From: Bacteroidota bacterium
GTDB taxonomy: Bacteria > Bacteroidota > Bacteroidia > Flavobacteriales_F > PHOS-HE28
Assembly: GCA_963169595.1 (NCBI GenBank)
Contig: CAUJFM010000100.1
Coordinates: 1-5,585, forward strand
Direction of reading: 5' to 3'
DNA length: 5,585 nt
Shown: in pieces, positions 1-5,585 of the stretch
How the letters are laid out: each line of letters starts with the position of its first letter
Position numbering within the stretch: the stretch's first letter is position 1
Translations under genes and position numbers: made by a program
The notes under the pieces: generated by a model
The model's database searches: none
Seen by the model: the letters and a program-made list of their open reading frames with translations, nothing else
What the model was told of the DNA's origin: nothing

Positions 1-37
1 TACGGGCGACGATCTTAGGATTGTCGCGGATGTCCTA
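1..37 (-). other. In-frame TAG followed by coding-like continuation of the small membrane protein
   Basis: The codon at 35-37 reads TAG on the minus strand. The codons after it, down to base 2, stay in frame with no further stop and give DIRDNPKIVAR. Joined to the preceding YLYRL, this makes a plausible amphipathic helix. Only 11 codons are visible, so the absence of another stop means little by itself; the argument rests on the amino acid pattern. The gene's true end lies outside the window if the TAG is an error or a recent mutation. Confidence 0.4.
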
Positions 38-367
38 AAGCCGATAGAGGTATTGACCACGGAACATGTCGTCGCTCAACTGCCCGGTTTTGAGCATGTG
101 TTCGCACACCTCGAACAAGCCGAGATAAGCATCGATTGCGGACCAGTCCTCTGCAGCCGGCTCTCCTCCATCGCTCCAAATACCTTCTGGTCGGAGGTTG
201 ACATTTACCTGCTCGTGAACTCGGAAGGCATCGCGTAGTCGCAACAGGAAATCCGCTCCTGTTGTTCTTCGAGCCTTCTGTATCTGCTTCCAGGTGAGGA
301 AGAGTCCGACGCCGGCCGCAGGTAGGCCTATGATGGTCGCTAGGTCAGCACCGTCTTGCAATGACAT
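35..367 (-). CDS. Small single-pass membrane protein, unrecognised, possibly cut short by an in-frame TAG
   Basis: As read, the product has 110 residues. Residues 9-26 (LATIIGLPAAGVGLFLTW) are a likely N-terminal membrane helix. A charged helical region follows (QIQKARRTTGADFLLRLRDAF), then a soluble part containing DWSAIDAYLGLFEVCEHML and LSDDMFRGQYLYRL. This layout resembles small hypothetical bacterial proteins with one membrane helix and a helical cytoplasmic domain, but I cannot name the family or a function. The ATG at 365-367 is preceded by an A-rich stretch and no Shine-Dalgarno site, as expected in Bacteroidota. The TAG at 35-37 is suspicious because the same frame continues for 11 codons to the edge as DIRDNPKIVAR, which reads like the rest of the same domain. 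It may therefore be a nonsense-mutated gene or a sequencing error. It lies 33 bases after the LamG gene and may share its transcript. Confidence 0.6.
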   Translation of the reverse strand: MSLQDGADLATIIGLPAAGVGLFLTWKQIQKARRTTGADFLLRLRDAFRVHEQVNVNLRPEGIWSDGGEPAAEDWSAIDAYLGLFEVCEHMLKTGQLSDDMFRGQYLYRL

Positions 368-400
368 TTTGTTGGTGATCGAGGTGCAAGCAAGATATGT

Positions 401-2068
401 TCACTCCACCACCACCCGCCGGCTCACGTGGTTGCCTCCGTTTCGCACTATCAGCACGTAGCTCCCCTTCGCCAACGCGGAGAGATCCAAGCTCCGCATT
501 GTATTGTGATCATGCGTTGGGAACGTCTCACCAAGCACTTGCCTTCCGGTCATATCGAAGACCTGGATGGAGGTCATTCCGGCGCGATCCATTCGAACTG
601 TTATCCTGCCGTTGGTGGGGTTCGGAGCGACCACTACACGGATGCCGGGGTCGTTATCTCGAATGCTCGTGATGGATCCGGCGTGGATGGTACTGATGAC
701 CGAACCAGAAAGCACACAGTTGTAGAGTGCGAGTTCGTCGAGGGCTCCGTGCAGCGGATAGATACCGCCATTCTCATTCGCGCTGTATCCGATCGTATGA
801 TGGATAAGCGGATCTTCAGAGAAGTTGCTCAGCGGACCTTCGGAGACCAGTGTGCCGTCGTAGTACGTACGGACCATGTTCGCATCGCGGTCGTATGTCA
901 GGGCGACATGGGTCCAGACTCCGGTTGAAATTGATTGGTCCGAGCAGAACTGAACGGGGTCGACCGTGCTGATGTTCAGTTCACCCGGGTCGAATCCAGG
1001 CCCTGGGTCGTTCGTTCCGGCGATACCGATACAGCTACCTGGGACAGCCATTGAGCCGGTTCGGTTGCTGATGATGCATGCACGGTCGTCGGCCAATTCG
1101 TCAAGGCGTACCCACCCCAGGATTGAGAAGCTTGTAGAAGCTCGTCCAAGTTCGGAGGCATTGCCGAGGTCAATGTTCGCTCCTGCACCATCGAAGGCAT
1201 ACGCACTTTGAACAAGCCCTGTATGTCCATTGGTCAGCACCGCACCATTTACGAGACCGTGGTGACCATTCCCGCTGGCATCATAAGCTTCACCATCGAA
1301 AGGAAACCACGCGACAAGGCATTCGGAAGGAAGCCAGGGGGGAAGCTCTATCGAAAGGTCCCCTACGAAGAGTCGAATGATCTCGTGAGGTGTTAAGGCT
1401 CGCTCCCAGATGCCGACATCATCCAGGTCCCCATCAAGAAACCGGACATCGCTCGTGGTCTTGCCAAAGATCACAGGAAGGGTGGCCGTGGTGTTCACCT
1501 GAGCATTCTGGTCAGGCGTGAAGCACGCGATCCCGATCTGCTCAACACCGTCGATGTACATCTTCACCGAATTTTTCGCACCTCCATCGGCTGGATCAAA
1601 GACCAATGCGCAATGGTACCACTCCGCATTGATGAGACCGTCGTCGCCTCGGGTAACAACACCTGTTCCTGCATCAACACCCAGTCCTGGGCATGGGTTG
1701 TTCAATATCGGCTGAAAGGCACCTCCGGTATGCCCGTAGTAGTCGATCGGAGTTTGGTGGGAAACACTTTCGGTGCGAATCCAAAAAGAGAACGTGCGAC
1801 CTATTGTACCCGCAGGCCCTTGGGCGGTTGTTGCGATGAAGTCCGACAGACCGTTGAATGCATAGGCGGCATCTGGTTGTCCGTTGCGGTCGCTGGTCAA
1901 AGAGGCTCCGTTCACGGTGCCGTTGTTCCCATTGCCGCTCTCATCATCGGCATTGCCATTGAAGGGCCACCAGCCAATGAGCCCATCGGCAGGTACATAG
2001 CTGGGCACCTGGGCGATCGTTGGCGAACACAGGAGAAGGCAGGTTTTGAGGAGTAGTAGAAAGCGCAT
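401..2068 (-). CDS. Secreted protein with two LamG-like domains and a T9SS type A sorting domain
   Basis: This 555-residue protein is exported through Sec and then probably moved to the cell surface or medium by the Bacteroidota type IX secretion system. Residues 1-19 are a signal peptide ending CSPTIA before Gln. Two concanavalin-like (LamG/jellyroll) domains follow at about 29-236 and 250-460. Each opens with a W-[WF]-PF-[ND]-G motif and SGNG, and each ends with a LDGDLDDVGIWERAL or LHGALDELALYNCVL segment typical of the family. Residues about 475-555 are the sorting domain, with APNPTNGRITV, the IQVFDMTGRQV strand pair, LDLSALAKGSYVLIV and a basic VSRRVVVE end. LamG-like folds usually bind sugars or proteins; no enzyme domain is visible. 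The ATG at 2066-2068 directly starts the signal peptide. It lies 63 bases after the CHAT gene, so co-transcription is possible. A role as surface sensor, adhesin or protease substrate is speculation. Confidence 0.93.
   Translation of the reverse strand: MRFLLLLKTCLLLCSPTIAQVPSYVPADGLIGWWPFNGNADDESGNGNNGTVNGASLTSDRNGQPDAAYAFNGLSDFIATTAQGPAGTIGRTFSFWIRTESVSHQTPIDYYGHTGGAFQPILNNPCPGLGVDAGTGVVTRGDDGLINAEWYHCALVFDPADGGAKNSVKMYIDGVEQIGIACFTPDQNAQVNTTATLPVIFGKTTSDVRFLDGDLDDVGIWERALTPHEIIRLFVGDLSIELPPWLPSECLVAWFPFDGEAYDASGNGHHGLVNGAVLTNGHTGLVQSAYAFDGAGANIDLGNASELGRASTSFSILGWVRLDELADDRACIISNRTGSMAVPGSCIGIAGTNDPGPGFDPGELNISTVDPVQFCSDQSISTGVWTHVALTYDRDANMVRTYYDGTLVSEGPLSNFSEDPLIHHTIGYSANENGGIYPLHGALDELALYNCVLSGSVISTIHAGSITSIRDNDPGIRVVVAPNPTNGRITVRMDRAGMTSIQVFDMTGRQVLGETFPTHDHNTMRSLDLSALAKGSYVLIVRNGGNHVSRRVVVE
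1187..1321 (-). repeat. Second copy of the LamG opening segment (internal duplication)
   Basis: This encodes residues 250-294 of the LamG protein, the partner of the segment at residues 29-73. The matching positions are the structural ones of the family (W, PF, G, SGNG, VNGA, AYAF). The middle of the domains differs much more than these opening segments, so the copies are not recent. Confidence 0.75.
1850..1984 (-). repeat. First copy of the LamG opening segment (internal duplication)
   Basis: This encodes residues 29-73 of the LamG protein. It aligns without gaps to residues 250-294 with 24 of 45 residues identical by hand count, including PF, SGNG, VNGA and AYAF. The two LamG domains therefore look like an old tandem duplication or a repeated domain acquisition, diverged at DNA level. 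Confidence 0.75.
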
Positions 2069-2131
2069 CGTGGAGGTTTATTCCCCTGTTGATACCGATC
2101 GGCAACAGAAGGTAACCTGCATGATGATGGA
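2069..2131 (-). other. 63-base intergenic spacer upstream of the LamG gene
   Basis: This is the longest gap between genes here and the only place for an internal promoter. A weak sigma-70-like pair can be drawn on the minus strand: TTGCCG, 17 bases, then AATAAA (4 of 6 matches each). I see no clear Bacteroidota TTTG / TAnnTTTG pair and no Shine-Dalgarno site before the ATG. The spacer also holds the inverted repeat at 2086-2108. Whether the LamG gene has its own promoter cannot be decided from the sequence. Confidence 0.35.
2086..2108. repeat. Short inverted repeat between the CHAT and LamG genes
   Basis: CTGTTG at 2086-2091 and CAACAG at 2103-2108 are perfect inverted copies, separated by 11 bases that themselves contain the palindrome CCGATCGG (2095-2102). 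The element sits about 18 bases upstream of the LamG start. It could be a protein-binding site or a weak hairpin in the transcript. No T-run follows on the minus strand, so it is not a convincing intrinsic terminator. A six-base arm can also arise by chance. Confidence 0.25.
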
Positions 2132-4459
2132 TCATCTCCGCTTGAGGTAGAGAGCGAGGCTGAGAAGGACTATGACGCCACCTGCCAACAACCACCATCC
2201 AAGCGATTCAGTGGTCTGCGCCGTGTGTCCTGCTTCACCTAGTACCTGCCAGCCCGCCCAATGCAAAGGCATGCGCTCTTCGGCGTTGGCGCACTGTTCC
2301 AAGTAAGCAAGCTTGGCGCGTTGCATGGCCACGTCTTTGGGCAGCCCCTTGGCGAGTTCGTTGCGGAAGATGGTAATCAGCTTGATGGAAGAGCCTTCGT
2401 CGGCCAAGTACTGGGAGCTGATCACATTGGCCGCTCCTGCGTAGAGGAACGCGCGGGCGAAGGAGATTCCGCCGCCACTCCTATCCACCTCGAATAGTCC
2501 ACTCCTACAAGCAATATGTACAACCAGATCGGCGTTCAGTTCCAATGACAGAAGGTCGCTGGGCTGGATCGAGAAGGAGCTGGTATCCGTGCCGAAATAG
2601 TGACGGGGTTGGTGTTCGCGGGAATGAGCGCCAGCGCAATGACCCGCGAGGTAGATCGCGTCGGCCTTCGCAAGGTCTTCTTGAAGATCGGCGAATGTGA
2701 AAGCGGAGTCCACAGAACCGTTCGAACCCCAACGCAGCAACGCTGAACGCATACGTTTCAAGTCGGTGAATTGGCCCGTTCCAGGAATTGGTGCTATGTA
2801 AAGAGCGTTATGATCGGCTCGTACGTGTTCTTCCCTCTCAGGCTGCATCAGCAACAAAGGATAGCTGAACGCATGGTTCTTCACGAGCGGGCCACACGCA
2901 CGGATATCCAATGAGCTGGTATCGTTCAATAGGGCATCGAATGAGATGAATGCGGCATCTCCACTTGGGAATACGCGGATGCGTTGGGTGTTTCTCAGGA
3001 TATGGGCTACCGGCTTATAGACCAAGTTGCGTAGTGCATGATACCCACTTCGGAATTCAGCTGCGGTCTTGTGGTCGAGATCAGCGGTGTTCCGGATGGA
3101 GTAGTTCGGTATTTGTGACTCGAATGCAACGCCACTTGAGGTGACCGCCAGGAGGAAGACGCTTTCCCGCAGGCCAGCGACATTGTTCTGGGCGCAGATC
3201 AGAATGCCCTCTTCGGGCTTGAGTTTTTGTTGGAGGGCTTGTAGGAACGGCTGTTGTGGTTCGTCGAGGAACGTGCCAGAACCGCGAAAGGCCTGTGCGC
3301 TATTCCACTGGTCTCGTCTGCTCTTTTCGGTTGCACGCAGCGCCTGTTCGACATAGGCTGTGTCCCCTGTAAGCTCCCACAAACGTGCGCATGTGGCCAT
3401 GATCGCTGGATAGGGTGATAGCCAGTATTGATCGTCGAAGAAAAGACCGCCTGCCGTGGTTCGGCCAACGAGGTAGTGGGTGAATTGCTCCTGTCCATTG
3501 AGGAGCTCGTGCAGGTACGTTTGCAGTCTGGAGCTATCGTTTCGCCATGGTTCAATGTCGAGCACGAACGACTGGTACCGTAGGCAAGTCAGCCAGATCG
3601 AGGCTAGATGATCCTTCCGCCCTTTGCGGAACGCAGGCCCGACCAACGAGGCGCTGCACTGGAAATGGAAGAGCGCACTATCGGGCCTGTTCGAATACAG
3701 ATGGAACAGGCCACGCAGATTCTGCAGAGTACCGCGTTCAAGGAGTTGTATGGGATAGTGATCCTCCAGTATCCGGATCGCCGCCTGTTGTTCGCGGTCG
3801 CAGAGCGGACCATATGGTCCTTTGTCGTAAAGTCCGGATACCAATCGGTCCAAAGCCGCATTGGATACAGCCTTGTGCAGATGGGCTCGCCAGTAGGGTA
3901 TCACATCCGACCGGTGTGCCAATAAAGTCTGTGCAGTATCGAAGAGTGCGAAAAGCACCTCCTGTCCCCCGTGGATATTGCGATGGGTGGTGCCAAGGGT
4001 TTGGTAGATCGCATATCCATGTTTCCAACTAGAGCGATCAACGGCGTTGCGGTAGCGGATCATTGCCTTATTACCCCAAGCGAGAGCTTGGTGTGGCTTG
4101 ATGAAGAAGTTCGAGTAGCGGCATCGGTTCACGTCGATGCGAGCAAGACGTTCTTCGTTCTGTCCGTAGGCGAGTGCCGCCGCACTATCATTCCACGCGG
4201 CGAACTGCTCCATGCTTGCGCGCTGGTAGTAGCACTCGGCCATGAGCATGCATGCCTCGTAGCGCAGGTCGCGGGAAGTGTTCGTTGCGCCCAGAAGTCG
4301 GCTTAGCTGCGCCATCACACTGTCTGAAGCGCCTTGGGCGAAGGCAAGTTCCAAGCGATCGATGACCGGATACTGTGCGTTGGCGACGTGGATGAACAGG
4401 CTGGCGCAGAAGCCCAGCACTGTACGCACGCGAAGCAGCCGACGGCTCAATGCCTCCAT
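2132..4459 (-). CDS. TPR-CHAT caspase-like protease, exported and anchored by a C-terminal membrane segment
   Basis: This 775-residue protein is a CHAT-domain (caspase HetF associated with TPRs) peptidase of clan CD. Residues 1-28 form a signal peptide with an Arg-rich start, a hydrophobic core and a VANA-Q cut site. Residues about 30-400 are helical TPR-like repeats, including the EKSRRDQW helix (378-385) common just before CHAT domains. The CHAT domain spans about 410-745. Its probable catalytic residues are His607 in YLAGHCAG and Cys651 in HIACRSG. Other family marks are GGGISFARAFLYAGA after the Cys, the SQYLADE segment and the closing HWAGWQVLGE. A hydrophobic helix at about 753-771 ends in KRR, which places the protease domain in the periplasm. 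The ATG at 4457-4459 gives the signal peptide at once. The longer frame starts with TTG at 4529-4531 and is rejected. It overlaps the anti-sigma-like gene by 13 bases. Substrate unknown; the partner gene is the obvious candidate. Confidence 0.9.
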   Translation of the reverse strand: MEALSRRLLRVRTVLGFCASLFIHVANAQYPVIDRLELAFAQGASDSVMAQLSRLLGATNTSRDLRYEACMLMAECYYQRASMEQFAAWNDSAAALAYGQNEERLARIDVNRCRYSNFFIKPHQALAWGNKAMIRYRNAVDRSSWKHGYAIYQTLGTTHRNIHGGQEVLFALFDTAQTLLAHRSDVIPYWRAHLHKAVSNAALDRLVSGLYDKGPYGPLCDREQQAAIRILEDHYPIQLLERGTLQNLRGLFHLYSNRPDSALFHFQCSASLVGPAFRKGRKDHLASIWLTCLRYQSFVLDIEPWRNDSSRLQTYLHELLNGQEQFTHYLVGRTTAGGLFFDDQYWLSPYPAIMATCARLWELTGDTAYVEQALRATEKSRRDQWNSAQAFRGSGTFLDEPQQPFLQALQQKLKPEEGILICAQNNVAGLRESVFLLAVTSSGVAFESQIPNYSIRNTADLDHKTAAEFRSGYHALRNLVYKPVAHILRNTQRIRVFPSGDAAFISFDALLNDTSSLDIRACGPLVKNHAFSYPLLLMQPEREEHVRADHNALYIAPIPGTGQFTDLKRMRSALLRWGSNGSVDSAFTFADLQEDLAKADAIYLAGHCAGAHSREHQPRHYFGTDTSSFSIQPSDLLSLELNADLVVHIACRSGLFEVDRSGGGISFARAFLYAGAANVISSQYLADEGSSIKLITIFRNELAKGLPKDVAMQRAKLAYLEQCANAEERMPLHWAGWQVLGEAGHTAQTTESLGWWLLAGGVIVLLSLALYLKRR

Positions 4460-5172
4460 TCCAAACGCGCAGCGATCGCGTCCAGGCGGTCGTGGTATGG
4501 GTGAGCCTCGTCGCTGATCTGATCCGACCAAAGTCGGTGGGCCAACGCTGAATTATCGTTTCGCAAGGCCTGGATGAGCAATTGGTATTGGGCCTTGCTG
4601 TGGAACGGAGAATCGTGTTGTTCCGCGACATGGCCAAGGGCTGCTGAAGCATCGTGGCCGAGGTTCATTTGTGCCAAGCCGGTGAAGAAGAGCGTGGTAT
4701 CGCTGGCGGGCAGTTGCGCCAGCCGATCCAGCGTGGTGACGAAGTCGCCCATACCATAGGCTTGCATGGCCTCATCTAGGATCACGTGCGGGTTGGCGCT
4801 GGCGGACATGAACACCGGCAACGGGGTTTCTTCCACCGCGAATTCCTCCGCGAGCGCGGGCAGGCTTTCGGGTTGTGTGAACCACCAGATGGCTGCGCCG
4901 ATGCCAATGAGAAGGCTCGCTGCGGCCGCCCAGCGCCACCAAGGTGGACCGGAGCCATGGCCGCGTTGCTCAACGGCGTTCAGGAGGCGCTTCACGCGTT
5001 CATCCTCGTGGTGTTGCACAATTGCGCGTCGAGTGTGCCGATAGTTTGAAAGGAATTCGGCGAGCGCGGCATCGCTAACCAGCCGGAGTTCGAACGCGGC
5101 TTTGTCGGCTTTGCTCAGCCGGTCTTCCACGTAGGCTTCGATCACCTCGATGTCGTCGCGATCATTCCACAT
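4447..5172 (-). CDS. Anti-sigma-factor-like single-pass membrane protein with TPR-like periplasmic domain
   Basis: This 241-residue protein probably holds the neighbouring sigma factor at the inner membrane. Residues 1-50 have the pattern usual at the N-terminus of anti-sigma proteins: an acidic start, IEAYVEDRLSKADKAAFELR, then LVSDAALAEFL. One hydrophobic segment follows at about 79-98, rich in Trp and Ala. Arg residues precede it and Glu residues follow it, so the N-terminus should be cytoplasmic and residues 99-241 periplasmic. The C-terminal part (about 130-236) is helical and TPR-like, with paired helices such as AMQAYGMGDFVTTLDRLAQL. I chose the ATG at 5170-5172. The longer frame would begin with TTG at 5215-5217, overlap the sigma gene by 56 bases and add nothing domain-like. 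No zinc-binding HxxxCxxC motif is seen, so it is not a ZAS-type anti-sigma. The anti-sigma role is inferred from the N-terminal pattern and gene order. Confidence 0.8.
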   Translation of the reverse strand: MWNDRDDIEVIEAYVEDRLSKADKAAFELRLVSDAALAEFLSNYRHTRRAIVQHHEDERVKRLLNAVEQRGHGSGPPWWRWAAAASLLIGIGAAIWWFTQPESLPALAEEFAVEETPLPVFMSASANPHVILDEAMQAYGMGDFVTTLDRLAQLPASDTTLFFTGLAQMNLGHDASAALGHVAEQHDSPFHSKAQYQLLIQALRNDNSALAHRLWSDQISDEAHPYHDRLDAIAARLEWRH

Positions 5173-5585
5173 CGGCGGTGCGTCTTGGTGCCACGGCTTT
5201 GGTGATGAGCGCCGCAAGCTTTCTGAAACTCACGTATTTCATCTTCTTCGCGACATCGGCATTGTTGTAGCCCATGATGTCGGCGATGTCCGTCATGGAG
5301 CGCTCTTCGAAATAATAGAGCCGCAAGATCTCTCGCTCTTTCTCGGAGAGGTGTTCCATGCCACGCGCAAGGACGTCCTTTGTATGAAGTTCCTCGGTCA
5401 GCAGCTCGTACTCGGGTTTTTGCGTGGGTTCGAGCACTCCCAGAACATCGTTACGCCCGTTGTTCCGTTGTGCGCGTATCGCCTTCAGGGCGAGGTTGCG
5501 TCCTATAGCGAAGAGATAGGTCGCTGGTGTGCACGAAGTTGGGTCGTACCTACTGTTCCGGACGTTCCGTACAAAAGCGACGATG
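5162..5585 (-). CDS. ECF-type RNA polymerase sigma factor, N-terminus cut by window edge
   Basis: This is a sigma-70 family (ECF) sigma factor that would direct RNA polymerase to its own set of promoters. About 140 residues are visible and the frame is open to the right edge, so the start lies outside the window. The first 45 visible residues look like the later part of region 2, with YDPTSCTPATYLFAIGRN followed by a basic stretch (KAIRAQR). A short linker leads to region 4 at about visible residues 74-128, with LSEKEREILRLYYFEE and a helix-turn-helix around ERSMTDIADIMGYNN. The GTG at 5435-5437 is not a credible start, because region 2 would be lost. The stop TGA at 5162-5164 lies inside the next gene, an 11-base overlap that suggests translational coupling. 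The adjacent anti-sigma-like membrane protein is its likely partner. The family call is firm; the target promoters are unknown. Confidence 0.92.
   Translation of the reverse strand, partial: IVAFVRNVRNSRYDPTSCTPATYLFAIGRNLALKAIRAQRNNGRNDVLGVLEPTQKPEYELLTEELHTKDVLARGMEHLSEKEREILRLYYFEERSMTDIADIMGYNNADVAKKMKYVSFRKLAALITKAVAPRRTADVE

Noticed and set aside
368..400. Possible terminator or promoter between the LamG gene and the small membrane protein gene
   Set aside because: The 33-base gap has no hairpin followed by a T-run and no recognisable promoter boxes; it only looks like an operon spacer.
428..928. A 166-codon open frame on the plus strand
   Set aside because: It lies wholly opposite the LamG/T9SS gene, has no recognisable domain and exists because the real gene's codon bias keeps the antisense frame open.
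1613..2056. A 147-codon open frame on the plus strand
   Set aside because: It is antisense to the first LamG domain and signal peptide region, which are clearly coding on the other strand.
3547..4032. A 161-codon open frame on the plus strand
   Set aside because: It is antisense to the helical repeat region of the CHAT protein and shows no domain, signal or start site support.
4460..4531. Longer TTG start for the CHAT gene, adding 24 residues
   Set aside because: The added residues are Arg/Pro-rich and would bury the signal peptide; the ATG at 4457-4459 starts it directly.
5173..5217. Longer TTG start for the anti-sigma-like gene, adding 15 residues
   Set aside because: It would increase the overlap with the sigma gene to 56 bases; the ATG at 5170-5172 begins just before the conserved N-terminal pattern.
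5435..5437. GTG start giving a 91-residue sigma protein
   Set aside because: The frame stays open upstream to the window edge and encodes sigma region 2, so this GTG is an internal Val codon.
2132..5585. A type III-E CRISPR (Craspase) locus
   Set aside because: The sigma plus TPR-CHAT logic is similar, but no repeat array, effector or Csx30-like sequence is visible, and the CHAT protein here carries a signal peptide and membrane anchor.

Overview
The window looks like part of a Bacteroidota chromosome or contig. The signs are a secreted protein ending in a type IX secretion (T9SS) sorting domain, a Bacteroidota-style ECF sigma factor, signal peptides cut before Gln, and starts with no Shine-Dalgarno sequence. 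The base composition, judged by eye, is above half G+C. That is high for most Flavobacteriia but fits the GC-rich Flavobacteriales-like lineages known mainly from metagenomes. The exact lineage is a guess.

All genes lie on the minus strand and read from right to left. At the right edge is an ECF sigma factor whose N-terminus is cut off by the window (5162-5585). It overlaps by 11 bases a single-pass membrane protein with an anti-sigma-like cytoplasmic N-terminus and a TPR-like periplasmic C-terminus (4447-5172). That gene overlaps by 13 bases a large TPR-CHAT protein with a signal peptide, a His/Cys caspase-like catalytic pair and a C-terminal membrane anchor (2132-4459). After 63 bases comes a secreted protein with two LamG-like domains and a T9SS type A sorting domain (401-2068). 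After a further 33 bases comes a small one-TM protein whose reading frame meets a TAG and then continues with plausible protein sequence to the window edge (35-367). No terminator is visible between any of the genes, so one operon is possible. The overlaps make co-translation of the first three likely. No RNA gene, mobile element or CRISPR array is visible.

The most interesting reading is a protease-gated transcription switch. The sigma factor would be held at the membrane by the anti-sigma-like protein. The CHAT protease is predicted to sit on the periplasmic side, the same side as the C-terminal domain of the anti-sigma protein, and could cut it to release the sigma factor. Established knowledge gives a parallel in the type III-E CRISPR system, where the TPR-CHAT protease Csx29 cleaves Csx30, an inhibitor of a sigma factor. 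No CRISPR part is present here, and cleavage is an inference. The LamG protein could be a surface sensor, substrate or output of the circuit, or simply a neighbour.
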